From assembly GCA_000493965.1 (NCBI GenBank), contig AWNV01000028.1, positions 1 through 12,641 on the forward strand: 12,641 bases of DNA, read 5' to 3'. Made by a program: the position numbers and the translations under genes. Below the pieces are notes generated by a model. The model did no database searches and had not been told where the DNA came from. It saw nothing but the letters and a program-made list of their open reading frames with translations. Shown piece by piece: positions 5,112-11,233 of the stretch; within the stretch, counting starts at the first letter, position 1; each line of letters opens with the position of its first letter. This stretch comes from Candidatus Aminicenans sakinawicola JGI OTU-1. Its GTDB lineage: Bacteria; Acidobacteriota; Aminicenantia; Aminicenantales; Aminicenantaceae.

Positions 5112-6869
5112 CTACTTCAGGAAGATTTCGGAAAAATCTATACAACAAACACTCCCATCAAAAATCCTGAATCCTAAAATAGTATCATTCACAGGAACCT
5201 CAACATCTATAGGAGCGAGCTCTGAATCCCCTGAAGATGAAACTGCTTGGACAGTTTTTATAGTTTCCCATCCTTTGCCTCTATCAACCTGAAGTTGTAC
5301 TTCGCTTCTGCAATTGAACTTTCTTCCTGTATCAAATCTGGCTAGCACTGAGGAAACATATTGGGCTCTAAACCGATAGGTATGTGCTTCCTTGAAACAA
5401 CAGCATCCCTTTTCCTCGTTGTCATTGTTTTTGCAGGACAGGTGATTAACTGCATGATATTCAGATGGGGGAGCCGATGTATAAGAAAACATAATATTCT
5501 TCCAGCAGCCACTTCCCCGATTATACGAAGTTTTTTCGGCATCTCCCAGATAGATCCATTCTCCAATCGCTCCATTCGTTCCGCTTGTTCCGTGATCAGA
5601 GCCTACGTCTACAGATCCAGGTTTTACATTTATAGCTGTCCCAACATGTTTGCCATCGACATAAATATCGAAGCTATTCTTGGAGGGACGAGCATCAAAT
5701 TTGAAATGGTACCATCGCGCAACTTCCATATCCATAATCTTAGTATTGGGCGGCCGAATGTAGTGTAGAGCTGTTCCCCAATCTATGTGCACATGAAGAA
5801 AGGAGTCGCTGTAAAGGATAAACCAGTGATTATTTTTTTCATTCAACTTAAAATCAAAGGAAACATTGTAATCGTTCGTAAAATCATAGGGGCGCTTTCG
5901 AGTTGCGTAGCCAGTGCCAGATTTCATTGCTTCTATACATATCTGATCATCGCTAATATCTACTCCATTCCCTCCTGAAGAAACGGGCTCCCAATCGAAA
6001 GAAGGGAGAATTACCGCTTCGCCCGGAGTTATTAGATTGTACTTTATCTCAACATTTGTAATTTTACCTCCACCTACGAGAACATGGTATGTTCCAGGAG
6101 GAAGAACGAGCTTATCCAGGGGTGCCGGAGATTCATTCCAGTCTCTATTTTTGTACAGAGTATAGGAATGGGAAGCCTCAGCATATTGGGCTCTTCCGTA
6201 TTCATATCCCCGGAAAAGGCAGATACGGTATCCGATATGACTCGGGGGTTCAGGTCCTGCACAGGGTAACCATGAAGAATCTATTTGCGCTGAGAAGTCG
6301 CTGGCTATGAAGCCCTGCGGAACAACTATCTCGCCCCTATGATGGTCACAATCAGAATCAAGATAGGCTGAGACTGTAACTTGCTTTGCAGAAGCAGCAA
6401 CTGGGGAAATTACCGCTTTGCCCGGAGTTATTAGATTGTACTTTATCTCAACATTTGTAATTTTACCTCCACCTACGAGAACATGGTATGTTCCAGGAGG
6501 AAGAACGAGCTTATCCAGGTGTGCCGGAGATTCATTCCAGTCTCTATTTTTGTATAGAGTATAGGAATGGGAAGCCTCAGCATATTGGGCTCTTCCGTAT
6601 TCATATCCCCGGAAAAGGCAGATACGGTATCCGATATGACTCGGGGGTTCAGGTCCTGCACAAGGTAACCATGAAGAATCTATTTGCGCTGAGAAGTCGG
6701 TGGCTATGAAGCCCTGCGGAACAACTATCTCGCCCCTATGATGGTCACAATCAGAATCAAGATAGGCTGAGACTGTAACTTGCTTTGCAGAAGCAGCAAC
6801 TGGGATAATAAATAATAGGCAACTTAAAAAAATAAAGATTTTTGTTTGAAATAATGGATGTTTTTTCAT
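5112..6869 (-). CDS. Secreted multidomain protein with tandemly duplicated domain and LamG-like domain
   Basis: ATG 6869 is chosen over an open extension to 6923 because AAGGAGG (6876-6882) lies 6 bases upstream and the protein then begins with a signal peptide: MKKH, hydrophobic IFIFLSCLLFII, then VAASA with likely cleavage after A28. The mature 557-residue protein has two nearly identical 133-residue units (23-155 and 156-288), each with DSDCDHHRGEIVVP, SSWLPCAGPEPP and PPGTYHVLVGGG. Next comes a region around 290-465 resembling a concanavalin/LamG-like sandwich (DFTNDYNVSFDFKL, WYHFKFDARPSKNSFDIYVDG). The C-terminal domain is cysteine-rich, with KGCCCF and SVCCIDFSEIFLK. The cysteines fit an extracytoplasmic protein, perhaps a carbohydrate or surface adhesin, but no enzyme motif is visible. 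The stop lies about 30 bases from the broken MNT copy. Confidence 0.85.
   Translation of the reverse strand: MKKHPLFQTKIFIFLSCLLFIIPVAASAKQVTVSAYLDSDCDHHRGEIVVPQGFIATDFSAQIDSSWLPCAGPEPPSHIGYRICLFRGYEYGRAQYAEASHSYTLYKNRDWNESPAHLDKLVLPPGTYHVLVGGGKITNVEIKYNLITPGKAVISPVAASAKQVTVSAYLDSDCDHHRGEIVVPQGFIASDFSAQIDSSWLPCAGPEPPSHIGYRICLFRGYEYGRAQYAEASHSYTLYKNRDWNESPAPLDKLVLPPGTYHVLVGGGKITNVEIKYNLITPGEAVILPSFDWEPVSSGGNGVDISDDQICIEAMKSGTGYATRKRPYDFTNDYNVSFDFKLNEKNNHWFILYSDSFLHVHIDWGTALHYIRPPNTKIMDMEVARWYHFKFDARPSKNSFDIYVDGKHVGTAINVKPGSVDVGSDHGTSGTNGAIGEWIYLGDAEKTSYNRGSGCWKNIMFSYTSAPPSEYHAVNHLSCKNNDNEEKGCCCFKEAHTYRFRAQYVSSVLARFDTGRKFNCRSEVQLQVDRGKGWETIKTVQAVSSSGDSELAPIDVEVPVNDTILGFRIFDGSVCCIDFSEIFLK
6009..6804 (-). 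repeat. 399-bp in-frame tandem duplication inside the secreted-protein gene
   Basis: Segments 6009-6405 and 6408-6804 are direct tandem copies with a period of 399 bases (133 codons), and I count five differences between them. The second protein copy repeats PVAASAKQ, which in the first copy is the end of the signal peptide. The duplication therefore started inside the signal peptide coding region, and the duplicated domain itself may be shorter than the duplicated DNA. Confidence 0.95.
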
Positions 6870-6954
6870 AAGGAACCTCCTTTTTAAAAATAATTTATTG
6901 AGTTCTTTATAAAATCCCCCCATAAAAATAAGACTCTAGATTTGAGCATCCAAA

Positions 6955-7020
6955 CAACAGTATCCATTCAACAATATCCCAACGTTCTTTTCAAGTCATT
7001 TATAAATCTTCAATGATGAT
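6955..7020 (-). pseudogene. Possible C-terminal scrap of a HEPN gene
   Basis: On the minus strand one frame reads RFINDLKR, and one base later another reads DIVEWI. The intact HEPN at 10055 ends SLNDFKEF...YIIEWM. At nucleotide level 6962-6977 matches 10062-10077 in 15 of 16 bases. It may be the far end of the HEPN gene whose first codons are at 7675-7770, separated by the plus-strand membrane-protein gene. The similarity is short, so this is tentative. Confidence 0.35.
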
Positions 7021-7083
7021 TTGATTCGCTTTCTATTTTTTTTAATAATAGTATTATATTATAAAATAAAATGGAGGTTATAC

Positions 7084-7674
7084 TTGAAATATAAAACAAA
7101 GATTATCTGTTCAGGTTTAACTGGCTTTATATCGGCCATCTTTTTTTGGGGCATTTATTTTCATTTACGTTTAGTTCCATTTACTGATATATATCTGGGC
7201 AGTGATAGAAGACAATATTGCTTGATAATTTGCATTTTTTCTTTATTGGGAATTTTTATTTTTCTTGCAGGAAAAGAGAAAATTAAACGCTTGGGCTTGA
7301 AAATTATCTTCTACATTTTCTCAACTTTTTTTGTTATAGGTCTTCCTATCATTTTTTTTATCAGTAATGGGAGTTCATTCAGGGGATGGGAATGGTCTTT
7401 AGAAACATTTTTAATAGGATCGATTCCGGTATTGTTTGTTATCTTTGGATTTTTGATTTTATATGGTTCACGCTTCTTCAGCATAATTCTATTAATTTCT
7501 TTTTCTCTTGTTTCATTGTATCATCTCTTCCTTTTTTTTAAACTCATTAGTCGTTTTGGTAAAGCTTTCAGTTCGGTTAGATTTATCGATATTTTGATTA
7601 CTGTTACCCTAATTGTCATCCCGTTAATTTTTGCTCTTTTTAACCTGACAAATATCAGGTCAAAAACAACATGA
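7084..7674 (+). CDS. Polytopic membrane protein of unknown function
   Basis: The only convincing plus-strand gene. TTG 7084 is preferred to the upstream in-frame TTG at 7021 because GGAGG (7073-7077) sits 6 bases before it. The 196-residue product is dominated by hydrophobic stretches: roughly residues 8-28, 46-62, 73-95, 106-130, 133-155 and 170-188. These predict about six membrane helices with short charged loops (GKEKIKRLG, NIRSKTT). I recognise no family motif. An AT-rich stretch with TAATAA/TATTAT boxes at 7043-7057 could hold its promoter. It is flanked on both sides by apparent pieces of one HEPN gene on the other strand, and its 3' end overlaps the minus-strand frame of the 5' HEPN piece. 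This suggests it arrived by insertion or replacement. Confidence 0.7.
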   Translation: MKYKTKIICSGLTGFISAIFFWGIYFHLRLVPFTDIYLGSDRRQYCLIICIFSLLGIFIFLAGKEKIKRLGLKIIFYIFSTFFVIGLPIIFFISNGSSFRGWEWSLETFLIGSIPVLFVIFGFLILYGSRFFSIILLISFSLVSLYHLFLFFKLISRFGKAFSSVRFIDILITVTLIVIPLIFALFNLTNIRSKTT

Positions 7675-7770
7675 AGTCTCTGATTCTTTTTTATATAATT
7701 CAAAGAATGACAGTTCCTTCTCTAGATACTCTATATGAGGGATGAGCTTTGATCTATCTGCTTGATGCAA
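7660..7770 (-). pseudogene. HEPN toxin, N-terminal fragment downstream of the solo MNT
   Basis: TTG at 7770 follows AAGGAG (7778-7783) with a 7-base gap, inside the 3' end of the MNT gene. The frame reads MHQADRSKLIPHIEYLEKEL, then SFFELYKKES, which is like the first helix of HepT proteins (compare RKDRIIEYLDNIERQIEDI in the intact HEPN at 10498). It then runs into the end of the plus-strand membrane-protein gene and stops at 7660-7662 after 36 codons. Strict MNT-then-HEPN order in the three complete pairs supports this as the lost partner. The strong Shine-Dalgarno shows that a translated gene once began here; the family call is inference. Confidence 0.45.
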
Positions 7771-8185
7771 GTCTTCTCTCCTTATAATATCTCTCATACC
7801 AATCCCTCACATATTCAGCTTCATCACTTACAATACAAAAGAAATCCATAAGGATTCCTCTATTTTTGATTATTATAGGCTTTCCTTTTCTTATAATCTC
7901 ATCTGCAAGGATAGCTCTTGCTCTATTGAGGACTACAAGATCAACTTCTTTCTTTAAAAGCCTTTCCATATCAAGGCCAATCCTGCTCTCTCCTTTATAT
8001 GTTTTTTTAAAAGCTTCCCATTCTATATCTTTTTCGGGCCAGAAGTATACGGCAATGTCTATATCGCCTTCCCTGCGAATTTTACCTCTTGCTGCTGAGC
8101 CAAAAAGAAAGGCAAAGGCTACATCATTTCTTTCCTCAAAATAATCCTTAAGAATTTCTAGCATTTTTATTTTGCTTTTCAGCAT
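7754..8185 (-). CDS. Minimal nucleotidyltransferase (MntA-like antitoxin) without an intact toxin partner
   Basis: The 143-residue MNT protein has the canonical FLFGSAARGKIRREGDIDIAV block: G29 S30, a ten-residue spacer, D41 and D43. A third metal ligand is at EVDLVVL (D82). Length and C-terminus (YVRDWYERYYKERRL) are typical of MntA. In such modules it would AMPylate the HEPN toxin encoded immediately downstream. Here only a 5' HEPN remnant follows (7770), interrupted by the plus-strand membrane-protein gene. ATG 8185 is taken as the start; ATG 8164 (MLEILKDYF) is a reasonable alternative. The clean reading frame shows that the antitoxin has outlived its toxin, or lost it recently. Confidence 0.85.
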   Translation of the reverse strand: MLKSKIKMLEILKDYFEERNDVAFAFLFGSAARGKIRREGDIDIAVYFWPEKDIEWEAFKKTYKGESRIGLDMERLLKKEVDLVVLNRARAILADEIIRKGKPIIIKNRGILMDFFCIVSDEAEYVRDWYERYYKERRLASSR

Positions 8186-8207
8186 AAATTCTTTCTTATT
8201 ATGGGAT

Positions 8208-8400
8208 TTAGGCAGGCTGAAATGTTCTAAATGTCAAGAGCAAATTTGAATCTTTTTTTAGGTGCATTTCCTTTAATATGCCATGGCCCATTTTAAGGCT
8301 CTTTTAAAGCCCTGATTTCTCTTTTTCTGGTTTTTCCATCTTCAATATTCCAGCAGACCTGAATGAGTTGGGAAAGTGTAATGAGCCTCTCCCCCATCAT
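8208..8400 (-). pseudogene. DUF4143-type ATPase, C-terminal scrap
   Basis: From 8400 one frame reads MMGERLITLSQLIQVCWNIE and DGKTRKREIRAL, then stops at 8293. The adjoining frame continues LKEMHLKKDSNLLLTF (stop 8208). Together they match the end of AAA_14/DUF4143 ATPases; in the intact gene at 11234-12532 the equivalent is EEAVQVSITLAEYKTKQREV, then GLLDASKELNVKNLLIIT. The ATPase domain and most of DUF4143 are missing. The open but unrecognised minus-strand stretch 8401-8557 (TQYSISPEGEKFHLTVLERL) may be another remnant. Together these account for the gene-free gap of 377 bases here. Confidence 0.5.
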
Positions 8401-8562
8401 TTGGACAGGCTCATAGTTTGCTTGATTTTAAGATCTCCATGAGAAAAGCATACTGGCTTTGAAGGAGGACATAGGACTTCTGCTGATTCTATTAGGCGCT
8501 CAAGTACTGTTAAGTGAAATTTTTCGCCTTCAGGGCTTATTGAGTATTGTGTCCCCTTTTTC

Positions 8563-8973
8563 TCAGCTATATATCAAGTTCTTTGCTGTATCTACCACAA
8601 ACCTGGCATCTTCTATTGCTTCACTTGCGTCTTCATCTGTATACTCTTCAGTGGGTATGAAATCAATGTCGCCATAAAAGGCCAGTTCCCTTTCTTTCCT
8701 GAGTTTTTTTGAGATAGCAGCAAGCCTCTCCAGATGTCTGGATATATGCAGGGGATATTTATCTTTATGCTCAAGCAGCAGGCCGCCAACATCATGAAAC
8801 TTCGGTGGTTCCACCCCTACAAAGCGCAGCATACCTTTAAGAGATAGTTCCACTATCTCCTGTGCTTCTCTTATTACATCAGAAAATGCATTTTTTTTAA
8901 AAAGCAAGTCAAGAACATCAAGCCGATCCACTGCCTTTCTCATATAACTGTGGGCAAGAGTCTTGTTAGTCAT
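8563..8973 (-). CDS. HEPN domain protein (PF05168-like), pair 2
   Basis: The 136-residue helical protein begins AHSYMRKAVDRLDVLDLLFK and has QEIVELSLKGMLRFVGVEPP and HDVGGLLLEH, all standard for the PF05168 HEPN family. The C-terminal part reads RKERELAFYGDIDFIPTEEY. The usual R-x4-6-H nuclease motif is not visible; RELAFYGD occupies its place, as I recall for a known subfamily, so nuclease activity cannot be assumed. Its ATG (8973) overlaps the TAA of the MNT gene upstream by four bases (8970-8973), which indicates translational coupling. It belongs to a different branch from the HepT/DUF86 proteins in this window. Confidence 0.85.
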   Translation of the reverse strand: MTNKTLAHSYMRKAVDRLDVLDLLFKKNAFSDVIREAQEIVELSLKGMLRFVGVEPPKFHDVGGLLLEHKDKYPLHISRHLERLAAISKKLRKERELAFYGDIDFIPTEEYTDEDASEAIEDARFVVDTAKNLIYS

Positions 8974-9461
8974 AATTCGATGACCTCACCAGGTTTATAG
9001 TCTGGTTTTAGAACCCAGTACCAGGCATTTCCCCTCCATACCCTCTTTGAGCCCAGTTCTCTTAATCTGTTTCGAAGCCTTACCAGTCTTTTTGAGAAGA
9101 ATCCATTACTGTCAAAAAGAATACTGGCGTCCTCTACCATATCAAGGAAGAGAGGGCTTCCCATCTCGGCTTCTTCTGGAGTCTTAAAAACAGTGGAAAT
9201 GCAGGTATTTATTCCTTCCTTTTGGAGGGATTTTAAAAAGGATTCAATCCTGTCTTCAATAGTCAAGAATTGAGCTACTCTCTTCATTCTTCCATTAGGA
9301 AGTCCTTCTGCAATTATCAGTACATCTATGTCAGAATCAAATCGATAGGTTTCCCTGGCAACCGAACCGAAGACAACGAAAGAGACGAGCCTGTCTCCAT
9401 AAAAAGATTTGACTTCTGCTAAAAGTTTGTCCTCCAGTTCTTTAAATCTTTCTTTTAGCAT
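8970..9461 (-). CDS. Nucleotidyltransferase-domain protein (MNT), pair 2
   Basis: The 163-residue protein has FVVFGSVARETYRFDSDIDV: G32 S33, ten residues, D44 and D46. The third acidic residue seen in the MntA-type proteins is replaced by a different strand (INTCISTVFKTPEE), so this is the COG1708-like branch with a C-terminal extension. That extension (RLRELGSKRVWRGNAWYW, then LKPDYKPGEVIEL) is conserved in such proteins as I know them. ATG 9461 is preceded by AAAGG at a 5-base gap. The overlapping HEPN gene downstream is its presumed target and partner. Confidence 0.85.
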   Translation of the reverse strand: MLKERFKELEDKLLAEVKSFYGDRLVSFVVFGSVARETYRFDSDIDVLIIAEGLPNGRMKRVAQFLTIEDRIESFLKSLQKEGINTCISTVFKTPEEAEMGSPLFLDMVEDASILFDSNGFFSKRLVRLRNRLRELGSKRVWRGNAWYWVLKPDYKPGEVIEL

Positions 9462-9502
9462 TTTAGCCTTTCGTCTGTTTAGGATGTGCTCGGATCAGTT
9501 TA

Positions 9503-9561
9503 TTAAAGGACAATTTTATTTTCCGTAGCACCCATTTCTTTGTAGAATTTACCACCTTCTC
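9503..9561 (-). pseudogene. Possible acetyltransferase (GNAT) C-terminal scrap
   Basis: A short minus-strand piece reads EGGKFYKEMGATENKIVL and stops at 9503-9505. The FYxxMGA pattern resembles the last helix and strand of GNAT acetyltransferases. It has no start and is too short for a firm call. Confidence 0.2.
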
Positions 9562-9668
9562 ATTGAGAAGTCAAAAAGGCAGGTGCTTTTCTTTTTCAGG
9601 TTTTTATTGTTTTTTATTTTCTTATTATAAAAACGCTTGAAAGATTGATCCCAAGTGATTTTAATCAC
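9549..9668 (-). pseudogene. RelE/ParE-family toxin, N-terminal fragment
   Basis: GTG 9668 opens MIKITWDQSFKRFYNKKIKN and continues NKNLKKK. This is the characteristic first strand and helix of RelE/YafQ-like mRNA interferases of type II toxin-antitoxin systems. After codon 27 (9588) the sequence becomes unrelated and stops at 9549. Relatives have about 85-95 residues, so the catalytic C-terminal part is missing. The GTG overlaps the stop of the gmd 3' fragment, probably by chance at a join. Confidence 0.5.
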
Positions 9669-9989
9669 TTTCTAGATACTTAAATAACTCTTTGACTGTA
9701 CCTGACTTTACTTTGCCTTTTTTATAATTTTTTTCTGCGTTTTTTGCTCTTTCTGCTATTCGTTCCCTCTTGGCTTCTATTAGCTGTTTTTTTGCTAGCT
9801 CAATTCCCCAATCAGCTTTGGCCATTATTTTTACCAATTCTTCAAACTTCACTTTCGGTTGCCAGCCAAGTTCTCTTTTTGCTTTTGAATAATCACCCAT
9901 TAGAAACCCAACTTCAGTTGGACGGTAATAGCGATGATCAACTTCTACAAGAATCTTAATTGTTTTGCTACTCCATAAGGAGAACGCGG
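9661..9989 (-). pseudogene. gmd: GDP-mannose 4,6-dehydratase, internal and C-terminal fragment
   Basis: One frame reads ILVEVDHRYYRPTEVGFLMG, then DYSKAKRELGWQPKVKFEEL, the C-terminal substrate-binding signature of GDP-mannose 4,6-dehydratase, with a lysine-rich tail ending KYLESD at 9661. Just upstream, in a different frame (9960-9989), lies PRSPYGVAKQ, the conserved block around the catalytic Tyr/Lys in the middle of the enzyme. The roughly 130 residues normally between them are deleted. The 5' edge (CCGCGT at 9984-9989) coincides with the edge of a dispersed repeat. An open frame running back to 10101 is only read-through into the HEPN gene. Confidence 0.75.
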
Positions 9990-10031
9990 ATAAAAGATTA
10001 AAACATTTGACTCGGATCTGGGCGGAGAAAT
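9984..10031. repeat. Dispersed GACGCGGAT-type repeat
   Basis: Contains ACGCGGATAAAAG and then CATTTGACTCGGATCTGGGC followed by GGAGAAATCATAAGG. The second part is shared with 4684-4712. It bridges the broken gmd fragment and the 3' end of HEPN pair 3. Confidence 0.55.
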
Positions 10032-10054
10032 CATAAGGCTCAGGATTCCAGCAA

Positions 10055-10498
10055 TCAGGACATCCATTCAATAATATATTTTGAGAACTCCTTAAAATCA
10101 TTCAGGCTTTGGAGGTTATCAAAGAGTTTTGCTGCATCAAACTCATTTGGTAAATAATCATGAATTATCCTGTTTCTGAAGGCGGGCATTCCTTTTATCT
10201 TCTCAGCAAGCTTTTTTGGAAGTATACCTTCATCGGATAGAGCCGAGATAGCTTCCGCCTCACTTTCTCTTACTTTCCAGAGGGAAAGCGCAGAAGCAAT
10301 ATGAATGCAGATTCGGGCTATATCCTGAATGGCACAAGCTAAACTGTATTTTATTGCCTTTATCTGAATTGAGTTTTTTTGATCGAGGAAAAAGTCTTTG
10401 CTTGTAACGGGAATAGATTTGATATCCTCTATCTGTCTTTCAATATTATCAAGATATTCGATTATCCGATCTTTCCTGACAAGATCTTTCTTCTTCAT
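10055..10498 (-). CDS. HEPN domain toxin of the HepT (DUF86) family, pair 3
   Basis: The 147-residue helical protein carries the canonical HepT active site RNRIIHDY (R108, H113, Y115; R-x4-H-x-Y). As a HEPN ribonuclease-type toxin it would be neutralised by AMPylation of the motif tyrosine by the MNT encoded upstream. Its ATG (10498) directly follows the TAA of that gene, a coupled arrangement. The middle region has a helix-rich ALSLWKVRESEAEAISALSD segment. Among the DUF86-type HEPN genes in the window, this is the only one that is full length with an intact motif. A 197-base-deleted duplicate lies at 4735-4981. Confidence 0.9.
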   Translation of the reverse strand: MKKKDLVRKDRIIEYLDNIERQIEDIKSIPVTSKDFFLDQKNSIQIKAIKYSLACAIQDIARICIHIASALSLWKVRESEAEAISALSDEGILPKKLAEKIKGMPAFRNRIIHDYLPNEFDAAKLFDNLQSLNDFKEFSKYIIEWMS

Positions 10499-10915
10499 TT
10501 AGACACCCGCCTTTATTCTTTGGAGAAGCATTCGGTTATACTCATCAAGATAAGGTTTTAATTCAAAAAATCGATTCATTACCATGGTCTCAAAATCAAT
10601 TCTCTCTGATTCATCTTTTATTAAAATGGGTATTCCTTCCTTTATTACTTTATACTTTAATAAAAAAGGCAGTGTATTCAGTATCCTGAGATCCACGCTG
10701 TCGTTGTGGAGTTTAGTTATTAAAGCAGCGGTTAGCTCTTTCTCTTTTTGAATGTAGCCTTTTATATCCGAAGGCTTAAAATAGACAGCTACATCAATAT
10801 CACTCTTAGGGTGAATGGTATTGAGCGCATAAGAACCATAAAGGTAAGCAAATAGAATTTCCGTCTCTTTCTCCATGATTTCTTTAAGAGCTGTTATCAG
10901 GTTTTCTTTCTTCAT
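10499..10915 (-). CDS. Minimal nucleotidyltransferase (MntA-like antitoxin), pair 3
   Basis: The 138-residue MNT protein reads AYLYGSYALNTIHPKSDIDV (G27 S28, ten residues, D39, D41), with a third ligand at SVDLRIL (D74). It is the presumed AMP-transferase antitoxin for the HEPN at 10055-10498, which begins right after its stop. ATG 10915 is preferred to an in-frame TTG at 10948 because it gives the usual N-terminus (MKKENLITALKEIMEKETEI); the Shine-Dalgarno is weak (AAAG). The 5' end is duplicated as a scrap at 903-954 and the 3' end at 4982-5082. A loose promoter (TTGATT, 17 bases, TTTAAT) lies 20-60 bases further upstream. Confidence 0.9.
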   Translation of the reverse strand: MKKENLITALKEIMEKETEILFAYLYGSYALNTIHPKSDIDVAVYFKPSDIKGYIQKEKELTAALITKLHNDSVDLRILNTLPFLLKYKVIKEGIPILIKDESERIDFETMVMNRFFELKPYLDEYNRMLLQRIKAGV

Positions 10916-11233
10916 CTTTGAATCTTTAATTTCTGTATAATTAAACAATAAATCTTATTAAAAATCAAAAGTACCGAATCACAATCTTTCTCTGCATCTT
11001 TTTCCTTTTTACCTCTGATTAGTGATGTGAGTATTGATTTCAGTAAATCGGTAAGCAGAAATATACAAATATGTAAGACGTGAGATGGAATATTAAAACA
11101 ATATAACAGGATGAGATTGCCGCGGCCCCGAGTGAAGAGTAAAGAGAGAAACCACCTGCAAACCTCATGTCCCCATTCTTCCCATAATTTTTGGCATTGT
11201 GAGAATATTCATAGGCTAAGGGGTACATACAAT
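10916..11233. other. Gap between the ATPase and MNT pair 3
   Basis: The right part contains a 72-codon minus-strand open frame (11040-11258) that starts inside the end of the ATPase gene, lacks a Shine-Dalgarno and has no recognisable family; I do not treat it as a gene. A GC-rich CCGCGGCCCCGAG patch near 11120 stands out in otherwise AT-rich DNA. The left part is the leader of the MNT gene. Confidence 0.5.

Noticed and set aside
5083..5130. Out-of-frame peptide LPEVANVIEIDSKK after the secreted-protein stop
   Set aside because: It looks protein-like but is very short, overlaps the real 3' end, and matches nothing I can name.
6074..6709. Duplicate open frames of 62-73 codons in other frames of the secreted-protein gene
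   Set aside because: They occur twice only because the 399-bp unit is duplicated; they are shadows of the real frame.
8459..8677. Plus-strand open frame with a hydrophobic start (MKEDIGLLLILLG)
   Set aside because: Its second half is antisense to the HEPN gene of pair 2 and the composition is what antisense of that gene would give. A GGAGG just upstream is noted, but no other support exists.
9570..9600. Possible rho-independent terminator near a T-rich run
   Set aside because: No stable GC stem precedes the run on either strand.
9661..10101. A single 146-residue gene spanning gmd C-terminus and upstream sequence
   Set aside because: The first ~50 codons are out-of-frame reading of the HEPN 3' end and the dispersed repeat. 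Only the part after about 9959 matches gmd.
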